A stretch of 19,967 nt of DNA from CAIKZJ01 sp964626015 (lineage in GTDB: Bacteria > Bacteroidota > Ignavibacteria > Tepidaquicellales > Tepidaquicellaceae), in NCBI GenBank assembly GCA_964626015.1, contig CAZVCC010000055.1, forward strand, positions 1-19,967, given 5' to 3'. The notes under the pieces are model-generated. The model was not told the DNA's origin. It searched no databases and worked only from the letters and a program-made list of their open reading frames with translations. Position 1 is the stretch's first letter. The number at the start of each line of letters is the position of its first letter. Of this stretch, positions 1-6,621 are shown piece after piece. Position numbers and translations under genes: made by a program.

Positions 1-44
1 GAAATCTGTTTTGATGCTCTTATTTGTTTGTAGCCATCGGCTAC

Positions 45-216
45 GCCGTGCCCTCTGCTTTCTCTGCACCTATTTCTATTAATGTTCTTGCTCTTAGCAA
101 AAAATTAATTTTTTCTCCGTGCCCTCTGTGTATTTTTTTCTCCGTGTGCTCTGTGGTAAATCTCTATGTTAAATCTCTTCTCTGTTTATTTTTTCCTCTG
201 CGTGCTCGGTGGTAAA
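45..216. repeat. degenerate CTCCGTG/CTCTGTGGT repeat cluster
   Basis: Four related pyrimidine-rich units lie in the non-coding stretch left of mtnA: at 45-58 (short), 112-130, 137-157 and 192-216. The shared core is CTCCGTGNNCTCTGTG, followed in the last two units by GGTAAA. Units two and three are 25 bp apart and the fourth is 58 bp further on, so this is neither a tight tandem array nor CRISPR-like. The reading frame across it (24-215) has a repetitive low-complexity product and no recognisable domain, so I treat the stretch as intergenic. From memory, similar CTCTGTG motifs are dispersed in intergenic DNA of several bacterial phyla; I cannot check that here. Confidence 0.6.
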
Positions 217-272
217 AGTTTTCCATAATATTGTGTGTTTTAGATTGTTCGAAATTGCTATTTTTACCCATC

Positions 273-1388
273 ATGCTCATTAACGGTAAAAAATACAGAA
301 CTATCTGGCTTAGCAAACAAAACAAAAAGATTGTATGCGCTGTCAATCAAAACCTTCTCCCTTTCAAATTTGAAATCGCAGAACTCAAATCTTCACAAAA
401 TATTTATGATGCAATTAAAAACATGACCGTAAGGGGAGCCCCTTTAATAGGGGCAGCAGGAGCTTATGGCGTTTATCTCTCTTTGCTTGAAGCGGGTAAA
501 AAATATAAGACCCCGGTCGATATAGATAAATACATTCTTGAAAAATGCGAACTAATATCCTCAGCCAGACCAACAGCCGTTAACCTTAAATGGGCTGTCA
601 CAAAATCTCTTAATAAAGTTCTCATACAAAAAACCTTGTCGTCAAAAATTACTTCTGCTCTTAATACAGCATTAAAAATATGCGATGATGATGTTCGTGC
701 ATGCAGAAGTATTGGAACTTACGGAAGAGAAATAATCAAAAAGCTGTACGCTAAAAAGAGAAACGGTGTTGTAAATATCCTGACCCATTGCAACGCGGGC
801 TGGCTCGCTGTTATTGATTATGGTACCGCTCTTGCCCCTGTTTATCTCGCAAAAGAAGCAGGTCTAAAAATTCATGTCTGGGTTGAAGAAACCCGCCCAA
901 GAAATCAGGGGGCACGCCTCACCGCATGGGAGCTCGAGCAGAACGGAATCGATTACACGCTTATCACCGATAATGCCGGCGGTTACGTTATGCAGAAAGG
1001 TATGGTCGATATGGTCATCGTCGGCTCCGATAGAACAACACTTACTGGTGACGTGTGCAATAAAATTGGTACCTATAAAACCGCTCTCGCAGCTTTTGAC
1101 AATGAAATTCCTTTTTATGCCGCCGTTCCTTTGTCTTCGTTCGACCTTAGCATGCGCAACGGTGTAAAAGAGATTCCTGTTGAAGAAAGAAGCCCTGACG
1201 AGATTAAATACGCCGAATATTTCGACGGAAATAATATTAAAAAGGGTCTTGTTACTTTTGATTCCGTCAACGCCAGAAATTTTGGTTTTGATATCACTCC
1301 CTCAAAATATGTTACTGGTATTATTACCGAAAAAGGTGTCATCAAACCGAATGAAAAAAGTATAAGAAAACTTTTCAGCAAACATTGA
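273..1388 (+). CDS. mtnA: S-methyl-5-thioribose-1-phosphate isomerase
   Basis: MtnA converts 5-methylthioribose 1-phosphate to 5-methylthioribulose 1-phosphate in the cytosol, in the salvage of methylthioadenosine left by polyamine and other S-adenosylmethionine-dependent reactions. The 371-residue product shows the family signatures in order: YRTIWL at 8-13, the phosphate-binding MTVRGAP at 51-57, ILTHCNAG at 169-176 with the catalytic Cys173, EETRPRNQGARLTAWEL at 205-221, and IVGSDRT at 249-255 with the catalytic Asp253, followed by GDV.NKIGTY. An upstream in-frame ATG at 231 would add 14 residues that look unlike the family; the ATG at 273 puts YRTIWL at its usual distance from the N-terminus. 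No clear ribosome binding site precedes either. The next gene follows after 1 bp, suggesting coupled translation. Confidence 0.95.
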   Translation: MLINGKKYRTIWLSKQNKKIVCAVNQNLLPFKFEIAELKSSQNIYDAIKNMTVRGAPLIGAAGAYGVYLSLLEAGKKYKTPVDIDKYILEKCELISSARPTAVNLKWAVTKSLNKVLIQKTLSSKITSALNTALKICDDDVRACRSIGTYGREIIKKLYAKKRNGVVNILTHCNAGWLAVIDYGTALAPVYLAKEAGLKIHVWVEETRPRNQGARLTAWELEQNGIDYTLITDNAGGYVMQKGMVDMVIVGSDRTTLTGDVCNKIGTYKTALAAFDNEIPFYAAVPLSSFDLSMRNGVKEIPVEERSPDEIKYAEYFDGNNIKKGLVTFDSVNARNFGFDITPSKYVTGIITEKGVIKPNEKSIRKLFSKH

Positions 1389-1389
1389 T

Positions 1390-1989
1390 ATGAACAAGCA
1401 GGAAGGTGTTATTAAGTTTAAACTTAAATGGAACAGGAAACCTCTGCCTTCTTCCTTAAACATTCATGAATTAATTTCTTACCGCAACAAACTGCATCGT
1501 CTCGGGCTTATAGGTGCTGATAAAGAGGGAATTGGCTATGGCAATATCAGTGTTTTGCATAAACCGTCAGGTGAGTTTATTATCTCTGCTTCGGATACAG
1601 GCAGGATTAGAGTTGCCCGCAAATTTCATTTTTCTCTCGTTCACACTGTCTCAGCAAAAAAGAATTTTGTATCTTGTACAGGTATGAAACCCGCCTCTTC
1701 AGAGTCAATGACTCACGATGTAATTTATAAACTTTCTTCGGATATAAAATGCGTTATTCACATTCATAATCTTCATCTCTGGAAAAAACTTTTTAACAAA
1801 ATGCCGGCCTCCGCCAAAAACATTCCTTATGGTACTCCTGAAATGGTATTGGAAGTTAAACGTCTTTGGCACAAATCAAATTTGAAAGAAAAGAAAATCC
1901 TTGTAATGGGTGGGCATAAAGAGGGACTTATCATTTTCGGTAATAATATTGAGTCAGCATTCAATTTATTAGCGGGTTATTTTCTGTAG
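1390..1989 (+). CDS. class II aldolase/adducin family protein (probable MTRu-1-P dehydratase or aldolase)
   Basis: This 199-residue protein has the class II aldolase fold signature: YGNIS at 50-54, a candidate catalytic acid Glu105 in SSESMTHD, zinc ligands His124 and His126 in HIHN, third ligand His176 in GGHKEG, and YGTPEM at 147-152. The usual substrate-loop motif (TPSG or TASG) reads SASDTG at 66-71. Its start lies 1 bp after mtnA, so the likely substrate is the MtnA product, 5-methylthioribulose 1-phosphate. Two known family members use it: MtnB, a dehydratase in the full methionine salvage pathway, and the Ald2-type aldolase of the DHAP shunt, which yields dihydroxyacetone phosphate and methylthioacetaldehyde. 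The sequence alone does not decide between them, and another aldol substrate is possible. Family membership is secure; the pathway role is inferred from the neighbour. Confidence 0.85.
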   Translation: MNKQEGVIKFKLKWNRKPLPSSLNIHELISYRNKLHRLGLIGADKEGIGYGNISVLHKPSGEFIISASDTGRIRVARKFHFSLVHTVSAKKNFVSCTGMKPASSESMTHDVIYKLSSDIKCVIHIHNLHLWKKLFNKMPASAKNIPYGTPEMVLEVKRLWHKSNLKEKKILVMGGHKEGLIIFGNNIESAFNLLAGYFL

Positions 1990-2000
1990 ATACACGTATA

Positions 2001-2017
2001 TTTTCTATTGCAGAAAA
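2001..2017 (+). terminator. weak hairpin after the mtnA operon
   Basis: TTTTCT (2001-2006) and AGAAAA (2012-2017) can pair around a 5-base loop, followed by an AT-rich run with several T stretches. The stem is short and A/T only, so termination would be inefficient. It is the only hairpin I see just downstream of the aldolase-family gene. Confidence 0.25.
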
Positions 2018-2038
2018 ATTATATTTTATTTAAATTTG
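2008..2038 (+). promoter_or_regulatory. Bacteroidota-type promoter before the radical SAM gene
   Basis: TTG at 2008-2010 and TAAATTTG at 2031-2038 are 20 bp apart. This matches the -33 TTG and -7 TAnnTTTG elements recognised by the Bacteroidota primary sigma factor, with normal spacing. A transcript starting about 2045 would have a leader of about 70 bases. The region is AT-rich, so a chance match is possible. Confidence 0.4.
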
Positions 2039-2102
2039 AATTAATAAAAATTATTTTCTCCGGAATTAATAATTCGGTAAAACAATCATTCTAAAGTTAT
2101 AT

Positions 2103-2110
2103 AAGGGGAA
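2103..2110 (+). promoter_or_regulatory. ribosome binding site of the radical SAM gene
   Basis: AAGGGGAA lies 4 bases before the ATG at 2115. It is one of the few clear purine-rich Shine-Dalgarno-like sites in the window and supports that start. Confidence 0.6.
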
Positions 2111-2114
2111 TGTA

Positions 2115-3365
2115 ATGAAAAATCCTTTGTTCAATCCTGTTGATTTGTACAGAATGCCTTGGACTCTGCCCGATAATGGTATTTCATGGCTCGAGCCGAC
2201 TTCAAAATGCAATCTTTCTTGCTACGGCTGTTACCGCAAAAATGTTCACAACTCTCATAAATCAATCGAGCAGATTAAGCATGAAATCGACGTAATTCAA
2301 AAACTCAGAAAGACTGACTGTATCTCAATCGCTGGCGGCGAACCTTTGTTGTATCCGTATATTACTGATATGGTCGCCGAAATTAAATCACGCGGAATAA
2401 AACCTATAATCAACACTAACGGAATTGCTCTCTCTAAAGAACTTCTCGCTGAGCTTAAAAAAGCCGGAGTCTATGGTTTTACTTTTCATGTCGATAGCAA
2501 ACAGAAAAGGGAAAACTGGACGGGTAAAACAGAGCTTGAACTGAATGAACTGCGTTATCATTTCGCTAAAATGGTCGCCGATGCTGGCGGAATAGCCTGC
2601 TCTTTCAATGCAACGGTTTACGACGATAACTTCAAGTACATTCCCGAAATGGTAAAGTGGGCGCAGAAAAATATTGACATCGTAAATACAGTGGTTTTCA
2701 TTCTTTTCAGGTATGCAACGCCGGGACTTGGATACGATTTCTATTCAGGTGCGAAGAAAATAGAACTCGAAGGCGTTCATTATCATTCAGATAAAGAAGA
2801 AGTTACAAGCATTTTATCTCCTGATGTCGTGGATGAAATCAGAAAATACGACCCTGAATTTTTCCCCGCCGCTTTTTTAAACGGTACACATAAAGCGGAT
2901 TCTTATAAATGGCTTCTGACAGAAAGAATTGGCACCAAGGATAAAATCTTTTCATACCTTGACCCTAAATTCATGGAGCTCATTATGGCAGGCTATCATT
3001 TTCTTTTCGGTACTTATCTTTCTTATGGCTCTGCAAACAGTATCAATAAAGGCAGAACGACAATGTTTACACTATGGGCTTTGAATAAAAGCGTTAGAAG
3101 AGCATTTAAAAGATATCTGGGCTATCTCCTGAAAAATCCTTTTAGAATTTTCAAAAAGGTTTATATGCAATCCGTTATGGTCATTCAGCCTGTTGACGTT
3201 ATGTCAAACGGCGAACAAAACATGTGCGATGGCTGTCCCGATATTACGGTTTGGAAAGATAGAAACGGTATTGACCAGCTCGTTTGGTCTTGCAGACTCG
3301 AAGAACCTATGCAGTATGGTGAATTCCTGCGCACTGTTCCTAAAGAAACTGTCTCGAATAACTGA
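2115..3365 (+). CDS. radical SAM protein with C-terminal Cys cluster, unknown substrate
   Basis: This 416-residue protein has the radical SAM cluster motif at 32-39 (Cys32, Cys36, Cys39 in CNLSCYGC) and the SAM-binding GGEP at 74-77, followed by a predicted partial TIM barrel to about residue 200. These would hold a [4Fe-4S] cluster that cleaves S-adenosylmethionine to a 5'-deoxyadenosyl radical. Near the C-terminus Cys371, Cys374 and Cys393 (MCDGC then WSCR) form a second cluster that could bind an auxiliary iron-sulfur centre, as in SPASM/twitch proteins, although the spacing is not the standard seven-Cys SPASM pattern. Residues about 327-350 are strongly basic and aromatic, suggesting contact with a membrane or a large anionic substrate. 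It has its own probable promoter and no partner gene that reveals the substrate; no precursor peptide is visible beside it. Class is certain, reaction unknown. Confidence 0.88.
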   Translation: MKNPLFNPVDLYRMPWTLPDNGISWLEPTSKCNLSCYGCYRKNVHNSHKSIEQIKHEIDVIQKLRKTDCISIAGGEPLLYPYITDMVAEIKSRGIKPIINTNGIALSKELLAELKKAGVYGFTFHVDSKQKRENWTGKTELELNELRYHFAKMVADAGGIACSFNATVYDDNFKYIPEMVKWAQKNIDIVNTVVFILFRYATPGLGYDFYSGAKKIELEGVHYHSDKEEVTSILSPDVVDEIRKYDPEFFPAAFLNGTHKADSYKWLLTERIGTKDKIFSYLDPKFMELIMAGYHFLFGTYLSYGSANSINKGRTTMFTLWALNKSVRRAFKRYLGYLLKNPFRIFKKVYMQSVMVIQPVDVMSNGEQNMCDGCPDITVWKDRNGIDQLVWSCRLEEPMQYGEFLRTVPKETVSNN

Positions 3366-3375
3366 TTATTTCAAA

Positions 3376-4200
3376 TTAGTTTTTTCTGTTATTCTTGAGC
3401 TCTGAATAAGTTACAGGCGGTAGTTCTGTGTTGGCTTTTTTCGAATACTGATATTCCCACATTTTTAGGTAAGCAGCAAATTTATGTATTGCTGAAAATG
3501 ATGCAAGTATAAATCCCTGAACCCCGTCTTTATATCCTTTCGCGAAGAAATACATCTTTATAAATTCGGCAAGTGGATTCAGTATGAAGTTCCTCTTTTT
3601 TACAATTAGGTCAGGCGTGTTCCGGAATTTGGTGTTCACGTCAAGAGAGCTGTAAATGTTCATTCTCCCGATGTAATCGTATATATTATCGTATGTAAAA
3701 TGATTGATGTATGAATTTATGCGTTCAGGCTGAAAATCAGATTCTGTCGACCAGTGTGCATCATGGTTGTGAAGGAATTTTACGTAAGATTTGTTAATTA
3801 GTCTGTACTGAAAGTCGTTTCCCCATCCGCCGTATTTAATCCATCTGTTAATAAAGTACGTTCTTCTTTGTATCTTGTAACCGCCTTTGTTAAAACTTCC
3901 GCTGTTTAAAATTTGCTTTATATCATTTTTCAGCTCTTCTGAAATTTCTTCATCTGAATCAAGAATTAAAACATAATCATTAGTCGCAAGTGATACTCCG
4001 TACTCAAGCTGTCTCGAAGAACCCTCATAAACGCGGTAATATATTCTCGGTTTGTATTCTTCAACAATTGAAATTGTCTTGTCCTCGCTGTAAGAATCAA
4101 CAACTATTATCTCGTCGCACCATTTAACGCTCTCCATAGCACGCTTGATGTTCTTTTCGCTGTTGTACGTCGTTATCAGAACGGAAATTTTTAAGTCCAT
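3376..4200 (-). CDS. glycosyltransferase family 2 (lipopolysaccharide core WaaE/KdtX type)
   Basis: A 274-residue GT-A glycosyltransferase. ISVLITTYNSEKNI at 5-18 begins the nucleotide-sugar fold, VVDSYSED at 33-40 carries the first acidic residue, and ILDSDEE at 79-85 supplies the metal-binding DxD (Asp81, Asp83). The middle (GGYKIQRRTYF, then GGWGNDFQYRLI and the HNHDAHW region) resembles the short GT2 enzymes that add a sugar to the lipopolysaccharide inner core. Such enzymes act at the cytoplasmic face of the inner membrane. There is no transmembrane segment. I chose ATG at 4200; a TTG two codons earlier is possible but adds nothing conserved. It is convergent with the radical SAM gene (10 bp between stops), so the two are not an operon. 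Donor and acceptor cannot be read from the sequence. Confidence 0.88.
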   Translation of the reverse strand: MDLKISVLITTYNSEKNIKRAMESVKWCDEIIVVDSYSEDKTISIVEEYKPRIYYRVYEGSSRQLEYGVSLATNDYVLILDSDEEISEELKNDIKQILNSGSFNKGGYKIQRRTYFINRWIKYGGWGNDFQYRLINKSYVKFLHNHDAHWSTESDFQPERINSYINHFTYDNIYDYIGRMNIYSSLDVNTKFRNTPDLIVKKRNFILNPLAEFIKMYFFAKGYKDGVQGFILASFSAIHKFAAYLKMWEYQYSKKANTELPPVTYSELKNNRKN

Positions 4201-4295
4201 ACACAAATATATCTCATGCAGTTTTTAATAACTATGAACAAACAATTTAAAATGCCGCGTGGGATTGAAGTTGATAATGACTCAATGTAAATTCC

Positions 4296-4315
4296 GGCTG
4301 CAAATAAATGCAGCC
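4296..4315 (-). terminator. perfect 7-bp hairpin downstream of phhA
   Basis: GGCTGCA and TGCAGCC pair around the 6-base loop AATAAA in the gap between the glycosyltransferase and phhA. It sits 40 bp past the phhA stop, where a terminator for the minus-strand operon is expected. The T-run on that strand is poor, so it may instead be an RNA stability element or a protein-binding inverted repeat. Confidence 0.4.
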
Positions 4316-4355
4316 TCAAAGTCTCTTAGGGATGACATGTCAATTACCGGATATC

Positions 4356-5252
4356 CTACAGCTTCGCCGTAAGGAAACTTTCAACATCAATATCGCTTAC
4401 AAAAGGCTCTCCGGGGGATACGTTGTTTACTTTACCGTCCTTTACCCACTTTTCAAGCTCATCAACAAGCGAAAACAAATGGTCAAAAGAATCAACGATA
4501 AAAAGCAGTGGTTGGTAATGGTCTATTTCAAAATACTGATTAACCGCCCAATCAAGTTGTATCGGGTACCTCTGAACTTCAGAGGATTCTATCGAATGCG
4601 TTATTTCTCCGTATGAACTTAATAAGCCGCTTCCATACACCCGTAAATCTTTTCCCGAACGTATTAATCCAAATTCAACCGTGAACCAGAAAAAACGCGC
4701 CATTGCTTTAATCACTGACTTTGCTCTCTGTACTTGCAGCTCTTTATCTTTTAGTTCCTGTATCACCATCGCAGCCGATAATGCGCACTCTCCAAAACGT
4801 ACTAAGGTATCCGCAAATGCCCTGTCAGTGTGCATCGGGACGTGCCCCGCTACGTCATGAAACATGTCGGGCTCTGGCAGGTAATCAAGTTTTGAAATGT
4901 CTCTTACTGTAATCGTTGTCGGAAAATCTCTGTTTCTTAGACAATCAAAAAATATAAATGCGGGTATGTATCCGCTTACAGGTTTTGCGGAAAATCCTGT
5001 GAGTGGTTTTAAGAATGTATTTATCTCTTCAATTTTCGGTACTCTGTTCGGGTCAAGGTTTAATTTTCCTACTCCTTCCAAAAATTTTGGATTGGCATAT
5101 CTTTCCCAGCGGTCCTGTATTCGTGCATATAGATTCTTCCATGCCTCATGGTTTTCTTCTGAATATAGCTCGTACGGCTGATGTATAAACCTCTGACCGT
5201 CCTGCTGTGCTTTCTCGATGAATGGAGCCTTTGTTGTTGTTAAACCTTCCAT
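4356..5252 (-). CDS. phhA: phenylalanine 4-monooxygenase (aromatic amino acid hydroxylase)
   Basis: The enzyme hydroxylates L-phenylalanine to L-tyrosine with O2, non-haem Fe(II) and a reduced pterin. The 298-residue product is only the catalytic domain, without the ACT regulatory domain of animal enzymes, as is usual in bacteria. The iron ligands are His132 and His137 in EPDMFHDVAGHVP (127-139) and Glu193 in WFTVEFGL (189-196). Conserved flanks include SGYIPAFIFFDCLRNRDFP (93-111) and VYGSGLLSSYGE (205-216). The ATG at 5252 has a good purine-rich site (GAGGG) about 7 bases upstream on the minus strand. It lies 30 bp after the short-chain dehydrogenase gene and is probably co-transcribed with it. 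Residues 124-142 and the Phe-rich core favour phenylalanine over tyrosine or tryptophan as substrate, but this is by family resemblance only. Confidence 0.95.
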   Translation of the reverse strand: MEGLTTTKAPFIEKAQQDGQRFIHQPYELYSEENHEAWKNLYARIQDRWERYANPKFLEGVGKLNLDPNRVPKIEEINTFLKPLTGFSAKPVSGYIPAFIFFDCLRNRDFPTTITVRDISKLDYLPEPDMFHDVAGHVPMHTDRAFADTLVRFGECALSAAMVIQELKDKELQVQRAKSVIKAMARFFWFTVEFGLIRSGKDLRVYGSGLLSSYGEITHSIESSEVQRYPIQLDWAVNQYFEIDHYQPLLFIVDSFDHLFSLVDELEKWVKDGKVNNVSPGEPFVSDIDVESFLTAKL

Positions 5253-5282
5253 TTGGTTACCCTCGTTATTTTATGATTTTTA

Positions 5283-5984
5283 TTAACAGTGTATTACTAA
5301 TTCCCTTATTGATGCTGTCGGTCCAAGACTAAGCAAATAACGTATCGTTAACGCTATGTCATTCGTTTGAATCATTTCCTCTGGTTTTAATGAAGCCCTG
5401 CTTGCTTTCTCCGTATTAACCCAGCTCGGGCATAGTGCCGTTACCTTGATTCCGCTCGACGAAAGCTCCTGAGCAAGCGACGAGCTGTATCCTACCAATG
5501 CATACTTTGATGCACAATAACCCCCTACATCCGCAAATGCTTCTACTCCGCATATAGATGCTATGTTAAATATGTATCCTCCGCCATTCTTCTTCATTGA
5601 AGGAATTACACCCTGCACGAACCTTGTGGCTGAAAGAAAATTCACGTCCATTAATCGCTGTAGCTCATCAGTAGGCATAGCCGATGTTCCGGTCGGATAG
5701 TCACCGGCATTGTTAACCAGTACTGTTACATCTCCGAGCTCGGTATTCACCCTTTCGATAAACCTCTCCGTACTTGCTCCGTCAGCAACATCAAACGCAG
5801 CTGTTACAACTTTTGTTTCTGGAAACAAACTCCTAATATCCTGTGCTGCCTTTTTAATATTCTCTTCTGTTAGTGACATCAAACCCAGAGAATATCCTTG
5901 ACTCGCAAGCTCTGTCGCCGCTGCATAGCCAATCCCTCGGCTTGCACCTGTTACTATTGCAGCATTTTTCTTTTTAAAAGTCAC
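5283..5984 (-). CDS. short-chain dehydrogenase/reductase, possibly pterin-related
   Basis: A 233-residue classical SDR of the Rossmann fold. The nucleotide-binding TGASRGIG is at 12-19, NNAG at 91-94, and the catalytic residues are Asn114, Ser143, Tyr156 and Lys160 (YCASK). The Arg in the glycine motif leans towards NADP(H). The start is a GTG at 5984; no ATG lies before the glycine motif, so this start is the only sensible one, although no Shine-Dalgarno site is visible. It is the first gene of a probable two-gene operon with phhA (30-bp gap). The hydroxylase needs a tetrahydropterin, so a sepiapterin-reductase-like or dihydropterin-reducing role is attractive, particularly as Chlorobi relatives make biopterin with an SDR sepiapterin reductase. 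That link is inference; SDR substrates are hard to predict. Confidence 0.88.
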   Translation of the reverse strand: MTFKKKNAAIVTGASRGIGYAAATELASQGYSLGLMSLTEENIKKAAQDIRSLFPETKVVTAAFDVADGASTERFIERVNTELGDVTVLVNNAGDYPTGTSAMPTDELQRLMDVNFLSATRFVQGVIPSMKKNGGGYIFNIASICGVEAFADVGGYCASKYALVGYSSSLAQELSSSGIKVTALCPSWVNTEKASRASLKPEEMIQTNDIALTIRYLLSLGPTASIRELVIHC

Positions 5985-6340
5985 TATCAGAATTATAATT
6001 ATTTAAGATTATTGAATATATCAATTTGAATTTATAAAATATACAAGTAAAACAGTTCAGCAGAAGTCAGATATTAATCATTCTCCTCAATATATTAAGT
6101 AAAACCAATAATACTCTGCAAAGAGTTTCAAATTTAATTATTTTTCATTCAACCGGATAAGTTTTATAATGCTTGAAAAGTTATTAAAAAATTATTTTGC
6201 AGTCTTTACTTTTAAATCTATTCTTCGTAAGTTTATAAAGTGTTCGTAGATTATGTATTTTTTTCCCTATTTATAATTTCTTACACATTCTCGTTAGAGT
6301 GTTGAACCATAATCTTCTGAAATAACATTTCTTTATCCCA

Positions 6341-6465
6341 AAACCCAATTTGCATCCAAGTCAAATCCAGTCTAAATTCGGTTCACATCCATTCTAATTT
6401 AATTCAAAAAGGCTTCGATTTCTTGTAAATCAGCCTGAAATTAGCCTTATTCTTGTTAAAAATCG
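6341..6465. repeat. 11-nt periodic degenerate tandem array
   Basis: Read in steps of 11 from 6341, most units start with an A/T-rich block and place C/G doublets near positions 4-7 (for example GCATCCAAGTC at 6352, AAATCCAGTCT at 6363, ACATCCATTCT at 6385, ATTAGCCTTAT at 6440). In a phase shifted by four bases, the units at 6367-6377 and 6389-6399 agree at 9 of 11 positions, and neighbouring units 6345/6356 and 6356/6367 at 7 of 11. The pattern fades after about 6465. Eleven is not a multiple of three, so this is not decayed coding repeat. It may be an old tandem repeat or phased DNA with intrinsic curvature. Confidence 0.45.
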
Positions 6466-6588
6466 GTTTATATCCCAAATCCATTGAATTCTTGTTTTAC
6501 CTCCCCATTACACCCCTCCTCAGTAGTTTAAGTTTTCTTCGGAATGTGAGATTTCTCAATTGATAATTAATATTAAAAATGATATATT

Positions 6589-6596
6589 TATGTTTG
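6589..6596 (+). promoter_or_regulatory. candidate -7 element for rplY
   Basis: TATGTTTG fits the Bacteroidota -7 consensus TAnnTTTG and lies 25 bases before the rplY start. The nearest upstream TTG (6560-6562) is 26 bp away, too far for a standard -33 element, so the promoter call is weak. Confidence 0.3.
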
Positions 6597-6621
6597 TCAA
6601 AATTTTATAGATATTTTTGTT

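Larger units (their letters stand above)
5985..6621. other. 637-bp AT-rich intergenic region between divergent genes
   Basis: This is the longest gene-free stretch in the window, between the GTG of the SDR gene (minus) and the ATG of rplY (plus). I see no protein frame with a recognisable domain, no tRNA and no clear hairpin. From about 6341 to 6465 it carries the 11-nt periodic pattern listed separately. It must hold promoters for both flanking genes. AAGTAAAAC occurs twice (6045 and 6097), probably by chance in AT-rich DNA. Confidence 0.7.

Noticed and set aside
24..215. Open frame of 63 codons at the left edge
   Set aside because: It runs through the CTCTGTG repeats, has a low-complexity product rich in Cys, Leu, Phe and Ser, and no recognisable domain or ribosome binding site.
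231..272. Longer mtnA start at ATG 231
   Set aside because: The extra 14 residues are not family-like and the MtnA N-terminal motif sits at the normal distance from the ATG at 273.
3385..3409. Inverted repeat TTATTC/GAATAA near the convergent stops of the radical SAM and glycosyltransferase genes
   Set aside because: The stem is 6 A/T-rich base pairs, has no T-run on either side, and lies within the end of the glycosyltransferase coding sequence.
4308..4616. Plus-strand frame antisense to the end of phhA
   Set aside because: It is the shadow of a well-supported gene on the other strand and its product has no recognisable domain.
5985..6621. A missed gene or tRNA in the 637-bp gap
   Set aside because: All frames are short and without domains, and I found no tRNA arm pattern such as a GGTTCGAATCC-like T-loop.
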